From Brugia malayi (taxonomy: Eukaryota; Nematoda; Chromadorea; Rhabditida; Onchocercidae): DNA of 64,000 bases. Where the stretch lies: assembly GCF_000002995.4 (NCBI RefSeq), contig NW_025062289.1, positions 28,664-92,663 on the forward strand, read 5' to 3'. How positions within the stretch are numbered: the stretch's first letter is position 1; each line of letters starts with the position of its first letter. The position numbers and the translations under genes were made by a program. The notes beneath the pieces are model-generated. The model was not told the DNA's origin and did no database searches. It worked only from the letters and a program-made list of their open reading frames with translations. Of this stretch, positions 35,462 through 46,741 are shown piece after piece.

Positions 35462-37363
35462 TTGACGAATGAATTGCAAGTAGTTAATCTAAACAAAAAG
35501 GAATTGTTGATGATAGACAAACGAAATCAGTTTAGTAATTTCAAAAACAAATGGAAACAACCGGACATACTCATAGGTGCGGATCACTTCTTCAAGTTTA
35601 TCCAGTTTGACCAAGCAGAGAACTTAAAATCAGGATTTTCATTGATCCATACAAAGGTTGGACCTATAATAGCTGGAAGTGGGTATATAAATGAAATACA
35701 CGACAGTATTTCAGAAACCACATCAGTAAGTCCGATTTCTCAAGTCAATGCCGTCAATATTCCAGACTTAGATCACTTTTGGAAACTGGAATTAATGGGT
35801 ATACAAGACAAAATAAACTCTGACAATGATGAAAAAGCATTGCAGCAATTTAAACAAACTATCACTAGGGACAAGGGAAGATATCAAGTTTGTTGGCCTT
35901 GGAAAGATTCAAAGAACAAACTAAGCGATAATTTCGGACTTTGCCTTGGAAGATTAAAGTCGTTAATTAGGAGGCTTCAAATGAAACCTCAATTACTAAG
36001 TCGATACAATCAAACTATTGAAGAACAACTCAATTCCAATATAATTGAGAAAGTGTCATCGGAAATGAATGAAGTTGGTATTATTCATTATCTGCCTCAT
36101 CACGAAGTAATAACACCAAATAAAACCACGACAAATCTGAGGATAGTTTATGATGCATCAGCTCATTGTAAAGGAATGAAAAGTTTAAATGATGTTTTAT
36201 ATCGGGGACCAATAACACTCCCTGATTTGGTTGGAGTTTTGCTACGTTTCCGTACAATGAAAAATGTAATAATAGCAGACGTAGAAAAGGCGTTCTTGCA
36301 AATAGAATTGCATCCAACAGATAGAAACTGCACTCGATTTCTTTGGTTGAAAGACATTCGAAGTCCAGTTAACGAAGAAAACGTAAGTTGTTACCGTTTC
36401 CAACGAGTTCCATTTGGAATTGTATCATCTCCATTTTTATTGTCCGCTACACTCAATTATCATTTGGAAACTTGTAAAAGCAAAATCGCACTCGAGTTAA
36501 GGAAAAATCTCTATGTCGATAACATTATAATACCAACCAAAGGAACCAACGAAGCTCTTTCCAATTATAAGGAAATTAAAATTATATTCAATGAAGCATC
36601 AATGAATGTACGGGAATTTCTCTCTAACGACCAAGAAGTCAATGAAAAACTTCCGGTACAAGATCGAGCAGAGGTAAGTTCAATTAAAAAAATTCTAGGT
36701 CTCAATTGGTACCACAAACAAGATATCATTCAAGTAACGTTAAAACCATGGTTTGGTAAGAAATTAACTAAAAGAATTATATTGCAATTCGTAGCCTCAC
36801 AATATGACCCACTAGGATTCATAGTTCCTATACTGATAAGATTCAAATTGTTTCTCCAAACTTTGTGGAAAAAGAACCTTTCATGGGATCAAACTATAAG
36901 TGAGGAAGATGAAACCACGTGGAAATTACTCACGAACGAATGGCCAAAGAAACTAAAGGATCTACCAAGATTCACAACAAATTGTTCCAAGCAAGTACAA
37001 TTTCATGTTTTTACTGACGCATCAACTGCTGCATACTCAGCAGCTTTATACATTCGAACTCAAGAAAGAGAAGTATTCTTAGTGTTTGCTAAATCCCGAA
37101 TTGCGCCAATTAAAGGAATGTCAATACCTCGATTAGAATTACTGGCAATACTCATCGGAGTGAGAATGGTACAATTCGTATTAAAACAAAAAGAGCTTGA
37201 GGACGTGATAACAATTTTATGGTCCGATTCTCAATGTGCGCTTCATTGGGTTCACAATAGTTCCCGTTTACTACCAACGTTCATACAAAATAGGGTAGAA
37301 GAAATACGAAAGGCGAAAATCCATTTTAGATATATCCAAGTGAACAAAACCCAGCTGATATAG
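35462..37363 (+). CDS. BEL/Pao reverse transcriptase and RNase H part
   Basis: A 633-residue open frame. The reverse transcriptase holds [39 protein letters not shown] and the catalytic box YVDN at 36512-36523, a variant of YVDD. RNase H follows with [14 protein letters not shown] near 37010, [13 protein letters not shown] and [13 protein letters not shown]. In the element it copies the RNA genome to DNA. The frame stops at 37363 because of a one-base change near 37340; homologous reading continues in the next frame as [15 protein letters not shown]. The 5' end follows the break near 35434, so the ATG at 35462 is not a natural start. Confidence 0.88.
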   Translation: MTNELQVVNLNKKELLMIDKRNQFSNFKNKWKQPDILIGADHFFKFIQFDQAENLKSGFSLIHTKVGPIIAGSGYINEIHDSISETTSVSPISQVNAVNIPDLDHFWKLELMGIQDKINSDNDEKALQQFKQTITRDKGRYQVCWPWKDSKNKLSDNFGLCLGRLKSLIRRLQMKPQLLSRYNQTIEEQLNSNIIEKVSSEMNEVGIIHYLPHHEVITPNKTTTNLRIVYDASAHCKGMKSLNDVLYRGPITLPDLVGVLLRFRTMKNVIIADVEKAFLQIELHPTDRNCTRFLWLKDIRSPVNEENVSCYRFQRVPFGIVSSPFLLSATLNYHLETCKSKIALELRKNLYVDNIIIPTKGTNEALSNYKEIKIIFNEASMNVREFLSNDQEVNEKLPVQDRAEVSSIKKILGLNWYHKQDIIQVTLKPWFGKKLTKRIILQFVASQYDPLGFIVPILIRFKLFLQTLWKKNLSWDQTISEEDETTWKLLTNEWPKKLKDLPRFTTNCSKQVQFHVFTDASTAAYSAALYIRTQEREVFLVFAKSRIAPIKGMSIPRLELLAILIGVRMVQFVLKQKELEDVITILWSDSQCALHWVHNSSRLLPTFIQNRVEEIRKAKIHFRYIQVNKTQLI

Positions 37364-37500
37364 CTACAAAAGGAATCTCTCCGAATAAACTAAAAGGATA
37401 TGATCTTTGGTGGAAAGGACCAAAGTGGTTAACAGAAAACGAATCAAAATGGCCACAGTGGAAATACAATTACAATGAGGATTACCAGGATGAAGAAATT

Positions 37501-39192
37501 GTGGCCCACATCACAGAACCAATTATCATAAACAAACATTTCGGAATCTTAGATGCTAGTCGTTTTAGCAAATGGTCAAGATTAATAAGAACAACTGGTT
37601 GGGTTCTGAAATTCATAAGATTAACAATGAAAAGGGAAATTCCTTGGCTAAAGATGGCAACGAAAGAAAAGAATATATTGACAACACAGGATTACGAGTT
37701 GTCAGAAATTGTGCTATTCAAACAAGCACAGTCAGAAGGAGTTACCAAAGATGAAATAATCAAATGGAATTTGTTCTATGATAACGAACTATGGAGATAC
37801 AAAAGCCGCGTAGTTAACTCTGAAATGAAAGAGAGTAACTTACACCCAATATATCTCCCGAGACACAACACCATAACTGAACTCTTTATTCAGCAACGAC
37901 ATGAACAACTGTATCATGCTGGAATTGCTCATACACTCTCAAATCTGAGATCGACGATATGGATCCCAAAAGGTAGAACGGAAGTCAAACGAATCTTGAA
38001 TAAGTGCATGAAGTGCAGACGCTGGACAACTAAACCATTCAAATTACCAACTATGGCTGATCTTCCAGCATCTCGGACCACAAGATCAAGACCCTTTGCG
38101 CGAGTAGGACTAGACTATTTAGGTCCTGTGAATATCAGGAGTGATAATGGGCTAACAAAAAGATGGGTAGCACTATTCACATGTTTCACAACAAGAGCTG
38201 TACATCTAGAAGTAGTAGAAACTCTTTCAGCCGAAAGCTTTTTACATGTTTTCAGAAGATTTACAGCAAGACGAGGCTTTCCAGAATTAATCTTAAGCGA
38301 CAACGCTGGTCAATTCCAGTTAATTTTTAAAATCATTGTGAAACAACAATTAAATGAATTCCTAGCGGAAAGGAAAATGATCTGGAAAAATATAATACCA
38401 AAGGCGCCTTGGAACGGAGGAGTATATGAGCGACTTATTGGGTTAACAAAAAGGGCAATGAAAAGAGCCATCGGCAGAAAGTTATTATGGGAACGGGAAT
38501 TGATTACGCTAGTAGCGGAAGTGGAAAGTATTTTGAATACTCGACCACTAACTTACGTAAATTTTGATGATTGTATCATATTGCGTCCAATTGACTTTAT
38601 ACTACCGAATGCGCATCTAATCATGCCTGCTAAAAACAAGAATGAAATGGATGATTTTATCCCTCATAAATTGGATTCGAGAGAAAAACTCATTCAATAC
38701 TGGTCAAATACACTAAAGGCCCTCGATGCCTTCTGGGAAATATGGAAAGAGGAATATTTAAATACTCTTAAAGAAAGAGCACAAAGGGAACACTCTTCTC
38801 CGAGAGATGTAGTAAAAAGAACTCCCCACGAGGGAGAGATTGTGTTACTAAATGAACCAGAAATTCCCCGTGGCATGTGGAAACTAGCCAGAATAAGAGA
38901 AATCAAAACAGGAAAGGATGGAGAAGTGAGAAGTGTCTCGATAGAATTACCGAAAGGAAAAATACTCAACAGACCGGTGAATATGTTATACCCACTGGAA
39001 GTCAAAGGTGAGGAAATTGACCCTCAACCAACAATGTTTAACAAATCAGTGCAAAATGTCAATGAACAAGAACCAATTGCTCTACGAACTAGAAGCGCTA
39101 TAAGGCGAAGCAATCAACCAAAGCTGTCCAACGAACTAAAGCATTTAGCTCCTTCGGTCGGGAGTGTCGCGGATTTTAATATCGCGATCTAA
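37501..39192 (+). CDS. BEL/Pao integrase part
   Basis: A 563-residue open frame continuing the polyprotein after the third break; homology starts upstream at about 37345, so the ATG or GTG here is not a natural start. It holds an HHCC zinc-binding region (HAGIAHTLSNL to CMKCRR), then the DDE catalytic residues in GLDYLGP (38107), LSDNAGQF (about 38297) and GGVYERL (about 38421). A BEL-type C-terminal domain follows (WKLARI, RPVNMLYPLE). It would insert the DNA copy into the chromosome. The last residues lie in the 3' LTR, and the stop is at 39190-39192. Confidence 0.9.
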   Translation: MAHITEPIIINKHFGILDASRFSKWSRLIRTTGWVLKFIRLTMKREIPWLKMATKEKNILTTQDYELSEIVLFKQAQSEGVTKDEIIKWNLFYDNELWRYKSRVVNSEMKESNLHPIYLPRHNTITELFIQQRHEQLYHAGIAHTLSNLRSTIWIPKGRTEVKRILNKCMKCRRWTTKPFKLPTMADLPASRTTRSRPFARVGLDYLGPVNIRSDNGLTKRWVALFTCFTTRAVHLEVVETLSAESFLHVFRRFTARRGFPELILSDNAGQFQLIFKIIVKQQLNEFLAERKMIWKNIIPKAPWNGGVYERLIGLTKRAMKRAIGRKLLWERELITLVAEVESILNTRPLTYVNFDDCIILRPIDFILPNAHLIMPAKNKNEMDDFIPHKLDSREKLIQYWSNTLKALDAFWEIWKEEYLNTLKERAQREHSSPRDVVKRTPHEGEIVLLNEPEIPRGMWKLARIREIKTGKDGEVRSVSIELPKGKILNRPVNMLYPLEVKGEEIDPQPTMFNKSVQNVNEQEPIALRTRSAIRRSNQPKLSNELKHLAPSVGSVADFNIAI

Positions 39193-39659
39193 AAATATGA
39201 GTTGCAAATTGTAGTAAAGATATCTACGTAATTTCCGCAAATAATGCTTATACTTCGGACTCTTTGTTTCCAAATTTATGCTTCTACATATTGAAACAAT
39301 TTACATCGTTCTTTGTTAGCAATCCTTACAATCATGAGGATATCTACATTGTTCTTTGTTAGCTATCATAATCATGCGGTTATCTAATAAGCTCTTTATT
39401 AGCAACTGGTGCCCATGCAAGCACCTCCTCTCCTTTGTTTCGATCATTGTCTAACATCAATGTAGATTTATAACCATACTATTGTCAATTAGGTCAGTTT
39501 TAAAATCATCCAATCCTCCGAATCAGTTTTACTCAATTGTTGCCCAAATATTTAGCTGGCATCCAACACATCTCCCTGACATCAAACTTCTCCCCCGAAT
39601 AACAATTTAACCAAATCATAAAGGTTTGTTTCCAAAAACATTTTTTTGCTTCCACTACA
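39165..39659 (+). repeat. 3' LTR
   Basis: 495 bp, matching the 5' LTR at every position I compared. It is preceded by only a weak purine tract (GGTCGGGAG). It is followed by GAGGA at 39660-39664. Confidence 0.95.
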
Positions 39660-39664
39660 GAGGA

Positions 39665-41330
39665 TATTATTTGCTCTCTTCCTCTCTCTTCTAATCTCTG
39701 ATAGATCTCAATCTTATATCTTCATATTATGCGTGTTGTATCATTTGTTTGTAGAAAAAAAAGTATTTTTTTGCTCAATCTTTTCTTTTTAATGATGCGA
39801 ATATCTAATATACACCATTTTGAATAATTCAATGATCTTTCTTAAGCAAACCTTTCAATTTATATTTCATTGTAAGTTTGATGTGTTTATGCCATTACGG
39901 AAGCAATCCTAAATCACATTATCACAACGAAATTTACCATTTGCTTACTGTATTATGATGACGGTGATATCAGCAATGCGGAATAAATCCTAAATTTATT
40001 TTTTTTTAATACTTTTAGCATCCCTTGAAATTAAATTTTGATAATAGCAGGACTTCTTTCCTAGTTTAACATGCAAATACCCGTACAAATTATCGGATTT
40101 TTACAAATGTAATAAGCCTAAGCCTAAGCCTAAGCCTACGTTTATGCCTAAACCTAAGCCCAAGCCAAAATCCAAGCCAAAGCCTAAGCCTACGCCTAAG
40201 CCTAACGCCTAAGCCTAAGCCTACGTTTATGCCTAAGCCTAATGCCTAAGCTTAAGCCTAAGCCTAAGCATTATTATATTGTTTAAGATGTCAAATGACC
40301 ACAATGTATGTGACCAGTCCCGCACTATGCGTATATAATAATGAATTTTTTTTTTATTAAATGATATTTTTTAATACTTTTAGCATCCCTTGAAATTAAA
40401 TTTTGATAATGGCAGGACTTCTTACCTAGTTTAATATGCAAATACCTGTACAAATTATCGGATTTTTATAAAAGTATTAATATATAAGTTAATATATAAA
40501 TGAAAATATATAAAATGTATAAAATAATATATAAAATATATAATATATAAAATAATATAAAATGAAATATAAAATATATAAAATATATGAAATACATAAA
40601 AATATATGAAAATATATAAAATAATATATAAAATGAAATATAAATTAATTTTAATTGTAAGAATGAATTAAAATTGTGAAAAATTAAAATTTAATTAATT
40701 TTGCTTATTAAATATTGATTAAAACTTAATTATTAAAGTTTATTTTATTATTCATGCTGATCAATTGACCAACTGTGAATGATTAGTACTCATGCAATGT
40801 ATATAAATTAATCATTTAAGCTCAAAATATCTAACTTTTTCTAATGAATATATGTTTTTTAACAGTTTTAACATTAAATTAAAGTAAAATTTGATATTAC
40901 TAGAAATTATAGAAAAAAATCTAATATACAAAAAAGGTTTTGATTCATTGCAAATCACAAAACTTTCATAAAATTCTATCTTACGATTTCAAACAAAAAT
41001 TAATTTTAGCTGCAGAAATGAATTAAATCTACGATAAATTAAAAATCTTATTAATTTTGCTTCTCAAATATTAAACAAAGCTTAGTTATTGAAGTTTATT
41101 TTCTTGTTTATGTCAATTGACCACACCGTAACTGACCGTCACCCATGCAATGCATAAATTTAATCAATTCACTTCAAAATAACTAATTTTTTTTTAATAA
41201 ATTGATATTTTTTAATAGTTTTAACATTTAATTAAAATCAAAATTGATAAGACTAGAAATTATTTCCCCGTTTAATATACAAAAACTCTTGCAAATTATA
41301 AAACTTATAAAACAAAATCAATTTTTAGAT
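39665..41330. repeat. Subtelomere-like repeat block, diverged copies
   Basis: A segment containing TTTTAGCATCCCTTGAAATT, then a CTAGTTTAA motif and ACAAATTATCGGATTTTTA, occurs at about 40008-40110 and again at 40371-40475. More diverged relatives start near 40862 and 41213. Each copy ends near a CAATTGACCA- or AATGACCA-like patch. The telomere-like tracts are embedded in the block. 40480-40640 is a low-complexity ATATAAAATATA run. Confidence 0.75.
40114..40272 (-). repeat. Interstitial telomere repeat (TTAGGC)n, variant
   Basis: On the + strand the hexamer GCCTAA (TTAGGC on the minus strand) repeats about 25 times with variants such as GCCTAC and GCCAAA. TTAGGC is the telomere unit of nematodes. 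The tract is flanked on both sides by unique or repeat DNA, so it is internal. Confidence 0.92.
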
Positions 41331-41339
41331 TAGAAATAA

Positions 41340-41548
41340 AGCTTAAGCCTAAGCCTAAGTATACCTAAGCCTATGTCTAAGCCTAAGCCTAAGTATACCT
41401 AAGCCTATGTCTAAGCCTAAGTCTAAGCTTGAGCCTAAGCCAAAGACTAAGTTTAAGTATAAGCCTAAGACTAAACCTAAGTCTAAACCTAAGCATAAGC
41501 CTAAGCCTAAGCCTGAGCCTGAGCTTAAGCTTAAGCCTAAGTCTAAGT
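41340..41548 (-). repeat. Second interstitial telomere repeat, more diverged
   Basis: About 200 bases of GCCTAA units with many variants (GTCTAA, GTATAC, GCATAA, GCCTGA). It has the same orientation as the tract at 40114. It directly precedes a short stretch of the 36-45 bp satellite. Confidence 0.9.
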
Positions 41549-41549
41549 A

Positions 41550-41660
41550 TCATACGCACATGAATTGTTAATCACGATTGTATACACCTGAACATCATAC
41601 ATCCATGAATTGTGAATATCGGCTTGAGTGTTATACCTGCATGTATTGTTAATTTCATAA
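41550..41660. repeat. Short outlying array of the 36-45 bp satellite
   Basis: CATACATCCATGAATTGTGA and related units with AATCACGATTGTATA recur here. The same units make up 55570-55968, 14 kb away. Confidence 0.85.
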
Positions 41661-43701
41661 TTACAAAAATATATGCAACAAAGATGTGGAAATTCTTTAA
41701 AATAAATTCCTTTTTAAAATGCTATCCTAGAGGAAAGAAATGTTCATGAATTATTTATTTTAACTATACGATAAATCCGACCAAGATGAAAATTTTTTGC
41801 GTAAAAGAAATAATACACTCGATTCTTTCACAGCTGCAGAAAAGTCAAAATTAAAGACTTCAGAACTTTAAAAAAATATGAAAAGCAAGTAAATGTAAAG
41901 GAAAAAAAGCAAAAAAATTCTCCCTCGTAATGTTGCACATTTCTTGGTTCTATTTACTGTATCTATCATCTGATTACGTAAAATATTGTTAACGTATTGT
42001 TGACATCCAAAAGTATCTATTCCTTCATTATATCGCTTTCTTCGCCAGTGTGATAAAACATTGAGAAATCTTAGTTAGCAATCTAATTAGAGTAAAGAAA
42101 AAAGAGGTTAGGTACAAAATAATTACATAATCACATTGAGGATTGAAATAGTTATGTGTGAGATTTTGTTTTTTGATTGCATAAACTAAATAAAGATATA
42201 TAAAATGTAAGAGAGGTAAACAAAAATATAGAATACAATTCAAGAAATATAGATGACAATAGGCTAATTGATTGGTAACTTTTGAAAGTATTCAAAAATG
42301 TTTAAAACTTGAAAGAATGGACAAAACGCAATAATTACGATGTCCGACATCATGCAAAATTACTCACTATTATCTGACAAATGATTTTAATTCCGCGAAA
42401 TGAAAGATCACTAGAAGTAAATATAATTTTTATAGAATAAATTAGAATTCTAAATTGATAACTTGCATTTCAATTGATTCAACTTCATCACCATAGGCAG
42501 AATTAATTTTCCAACAATTTTATAAATATCTCCCGGAACCGATATGTAAGCTATCGTTTTTGATCACACATTTCACTGATCACTTATCCATTCATTTATT
42601 AAATGAATTAATAAACCATTCGTCCATCCATTCAAATCAATCAACCAATTGACTGACCAGGCAGTTACAAAAAAAAGCAAAAAAAAAAGCAAAGACTTAA
42701 ATATCAATTTGATGAATTTTACAATACTGGTCTTAATTTCATCACCAATAAGAGAAACAACTGGCTTAAATTCTGGCTTAAATTTATTAATCTACGGAAT
42801 GCAGAACATGAAAAGAAGAAATTAATTAATTGAAAACGAAAAATTGTCCCACAATCTTATAGTTCTTCAGCTTTTTTTTTTGAATATATAACGTAATGAA
42901 AATACAAAAAATGAAACAAATATTTTACTTTCTTCAATATTTAATTGACGATTTGAACTTAACGATGTAGTAAGTGATATAGATTGAACGAAGTGTTGAT
43001 GATAAATTACATATGAATATTTCATTTTACAAATAAAGGAAATGAAGAAAATTGTCGAGCAACCGAGATTTTATCATAAAATATTAATGTGAATAATAAC
43101 AATTTAAGGCATTATAAATAGGGACATTTGAAACGATAAAATATCGACAAAATCAATTTTATTCAAATATTTCAAAAAATATGTCTCGGAAAACAAAACC
43201 GGTCTTTCCTTTTTTTTTGCTTCAATCATTTAAAACAAAACTGTGGTCGAAGATCAAGCTTTTATGTTCACACAAAATCAATCAGTCAACTGATAAGAGA
43301 AATCATCACTGAAAAGAAGAGAAAGGAAAACGAAGAAACGAGAAGTTTTAGTAATTATACCTGCCCTCTTGGTACAAAATTTCACCATTTAACATTTCTT
43401 TACATCTGGATTTTACATAACTGGATTTATTTCGTGAAATGTTTCGAACTATTTGATCTATCCATGAAATATTTTATTCATTCAGTTAAAAACTCATTTA
43501 GTTCAGCTTTATTCTTTCTGTCGATTTCTCTTTCGTTTTTTGCATCTAAAATCATTTTTTCATTTAGTAATACCAATTTCTTACTTATTAAATTTGCATT
43601 TCATGCATATCTAATAATGATAAGAATTCTTCAACACGAATACATAGAGTAAAAATGAAGTACCAATGAAGGAATATTTGTGTATTTTTCTTTTGGTATA
43701 G
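41661..43701. other. AT-rich spacer, nothing recognised
   Basis: Long AT-rich stretch with short open frames lacking any family signature. The missing first exon of the transaldolase remnant was looked for here without success. Confidence 0.45.
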
Positions 43702-44228
43702 GAAATTGAAGAAATCCATTTTATTGCTACAACAAATCCATCCATTTTATTGGCAGCATCAAAACTTGATGATTATAAGCGTTTTCTGAAAGAAAGCATT
43801 GCATAGGCGAAAAAATTCGGTTCATCATTAAATCGTGAAGAACCAAAAACAGTTTTAGGTATTTTCTGAATTTGTGACATAACTATAAAGTTTATAGATC
43901 ATTATAACATAGTTTTCTCTCCATATATTTAATAGGAAGAACAACGGATTGTGTAATATTTTTCAGATGATATAATATGACTGCATGAACCGTTGAACAC
44001 TTTTCCTTCTTATTTTTTAGAAAAGATCTTAACCATGAAATTCATCTATATGTTTGAAAGAGTAGATTCTATCAAAATTAGTTATTCTTATCCATGATTT
44101 TTTTTCCAAAACTTTTACAGTTGCATGCTTTAGCTATGCAAAATTCTTTTAAATTGATGCTAAGTGAAAATGTTACCATAACCATCCATCCTTTCTCAAC
44201 ATAAAGATATTTTTAGTAAATTTTATTT

Positions 44229-44262
<34 letters not shown>

Positions 44263-45640
44263 GCTGAATTTTAATAAAAATGCACAAATTGCAAAAGCAC
44301 TGACGATTATAAAGATATGCGAAGAAGAAACATTTACACAAGAATATGTATCAATAAAATTCAATAAAATTATCCTCAACTTGGGAAGGCATTCAAGCTG
44401 CTTGATTATTTCATTATATCAAACATTGTATTATTATTCATGACTTCATTATCAATTTCTGAAGAGACTTTTTGGTTATTTAAGTACAATTAATTGGTCT
44501 ATTTCAGTGGACAGATAGAATTTTCTAACGGTTGTATGATTGCATCTGAACATTGTATTTTAGATCTTTTAGAATTTCATTTAATATGTCAATGTTTTTC
44601 TGCTCATTACATATTTTTTATTTTTGATAGCTTTTTTATAGGTAAATGAGTTATGCAATATGTTATTAGTTTTTTGAAAATATATTCAGATTCACCTACC
44701 GTTACCCGTTACCATTCCCAGTTATGATCAGATTTCTATTTTTTTTTCTTTTAAATTTATTTCTTTTTTATATTAACGAATTTCTCAGTGTTAGTATACT
44801 TGAGAGTAAGCATGGTGTAATATGACGTTACTATTCAACATTTATCAAGCTATCGCATGTGCCGAAGCGAATGCAACACTAATCTCTCCATTTGTTGGCC
44901 GAATTCGTGATTGGTATTTAAAAAATACAAATTCGAAAGATTATAATATCTAATTTTGTTTGAGTTAAATTTGAAACTTGTTATTAGAAATTAAATATGC
45001 AAAACGGAAAAACGATATAGATTTTGACCAGTTGATTTTGGAATATTCTTTATCTTTAGAATGTCCGAAAAATCTGTTGTTATTACAAAATATATGACTC
45101 TAAAACAGAAGTTATGGCAGCATCATTTCGTAACATAGATGAAATCTTAAGTTGCGATTTGGTGACGATCAGATAAGAAACACTGTACTTTTTTTTTTTG
45201 TGAACGTAAAGTTCTAAAAATACAATATTTTGTCTTTAAGAGATCTATCTTATCAAATTGTAAAATTTATTTCTTTGCAATGGCATTGCTCAAAGATTTA
45301 TCAGTTGACAATGAATATGTCTCTGTAATTTTACATCCAGGAAAGGATATATTTATACATTTTATATATACATGAATTTCTCTATGGAAAATTGTGTTTT
45401 GTTTTTGATTTCTTTAAAAAGAAATATGTTATCATTTTTGTCAATGATAATCATTGGTATAAATATAATATATTTAAAAAAAGAAAAAAAAAAACGAACT
45501 CTTTAAAATGCAAAAGTTTTACTTGGCGAACTAATGTTTCGGTATGAAATGAATGATGATAAAATGGCAGCGGATTTTTTGGCTGATTGAATATGTCGTT
45601 TTGCAGCAGATGCTCGAGCAATAGAAAATTTAACTGATAA
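43702..45640 (+). pseudogene. tald-1: Transaldolase pseudogene, unprocessed
   Basis: Blocks in order: 43702-43858 (ATTNPSILLAASKLDDYKRF, then KKFGSSLN), about 44263-44395 (LNFNKNAQIAKALTIIK, then LSSTWEGIQAA in another frame), about 44815-44945 ([35 protein letters not shown]), about 45080-45175 ([17 protein letters not shown]) and about 45535-45625 (FRYEMNDDKMAADFLAD, RFAADARAIENL). They span most of the pentose-phosphate enzyme, including the LSSTWEG segment with the Schiff-base lysine position just before it. An in-frame TAG at 43804-43806 and TGA at 45588-45590, several frame changes and a missing N-terminus show it is dead. Introns are retained. The type is the eukaryotic/TalB class, so a Wolbachia source is unlikely. 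A 30-base poly-T run sits at about 44230-44260. Confidence 0.85.
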
Positions 45641-46741
45641 ACTTTATCATTCTTTTTCGGATGATTTATTCTTGCTTACAAGTTTATCATATTTTTTTGC
45701 ATTATTAGAATGAGAAAGATGGTTTTTCTTTTTTTTTAGAAATTAGCAAAAAATACAGCTAGCACGCAGTATATTAAACGACAGCACGTCAATCAAATAG
45801 TATAAGTATAAATGGATTTCTGATCGTATCCTTTTTTTATCAAAAATCTCTTTAAATGTGGTTTGATTGATCTGACTTAACTCATTGAACGAATAAGTTT
45901 GGCACAAAAATGTCCTATACAGTATTTCTGATGAAATGTCTTTGTTCTTTTAATTTTTAATTGATAAAATCCAATCTTTTCTATTCTTTTTCTGAAAACT
46001 TATGATTTTTTTTTCAAATTTTAGTAATTTCGTACGTAATCCAAATTAACCATACCAGTTTCAATGCTTCATCAGTGTGATAATTTATCATTTCCAAAAG
46101 TATCATTTTCTTACTTCAATACCAATTCAAATTACAGTTTGAATTATAGCTCATGAAATTTTACATTACTTTCCTTTTTATTTGATCAGTGGTATATAAA
46201 TTTTGCTAATCTTTGCTTTTTTTTTATATTATAATTGATTAAAAAAATGTTTTATGGAAAATTTTTGTATCCTAAACATAATAGAATTTCATTATTATTT
46301 CTATTTATCATTTCTGTGCTTTTTTTCTAACTTTCATTTATTAATTCTATAATTTTAAAGATAAGTTATTTGAGATGTTTGGTTTATTTTAATACATCTT
46401 CGCAAATTATCTTGCTATTTTATAAAATTAATTTGTGTAATTATAGTATATATCATAGCATAATATTGCTTCGTTTTTTATCTGAAGTAAAGACGAGTAG
46501 ATATCATAACTATTGATAAAATGATTGACAGATATTTTTTTCAAAAATTTTTCAAATTTTTTCAAAAAGGGAAGCTTTTTTTATATCTTTTCATGACAAA
46601 AAAATTTCCTTGGCAAACATTTTATTGTTCGAGGAAGTTTAATTATTGTTGAACGCCGGATTGAAATTTATTAGTGTTTAAAACGTAGAATATTTATGTA
46701 TGAAATGATGAATAATTTCATGAAAATTGATCGAATTTCAA
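45641..46741. other. AT-rich spacer
   Basis: No gene recognised. It separates the convergently transcribed transaldolase remnant and ubiquitin-ligase gene. Confidence 0.45.

Larger units (their letters stand above)
33248..39659 (+). mobile_element. Complete BEL/Pao LTR retrotransposon
   Basis: Identical-looking 495-bp LTRs (33248-33742 and 39165-39659) begin TG and end CA and are flanked by GAGGA. A primer-binding site starts TGGTGCCACGAGCCGGGA at about 33748. Domain order is Gag, zinc knuckles, aspartic protease, reverse transcriptase, RNase H and integrase, the BEL/Pao arrangement. The coding region is divided by single-base frame changes near 34258, 35434 and 37340. The 3' coding end runs into the 3' LTR. 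LTR identity implies very recent insertion. Confidence 0.95.

Noticed and set aside
42480..42560. Short minus-strand segment resembling a transporter helix (GDIYKIVGKLILPMV)
   Set aside because: Isolated, with no neighbouring matching exon. Chance hydrophobic similarity is more likely.
43702..45640. Transaldolase as a further Wolbachia transfer
   Set aside because: Blocks are separated by intron-like gaps with GT/AG ends and match the long eukaryotic/TalB form.
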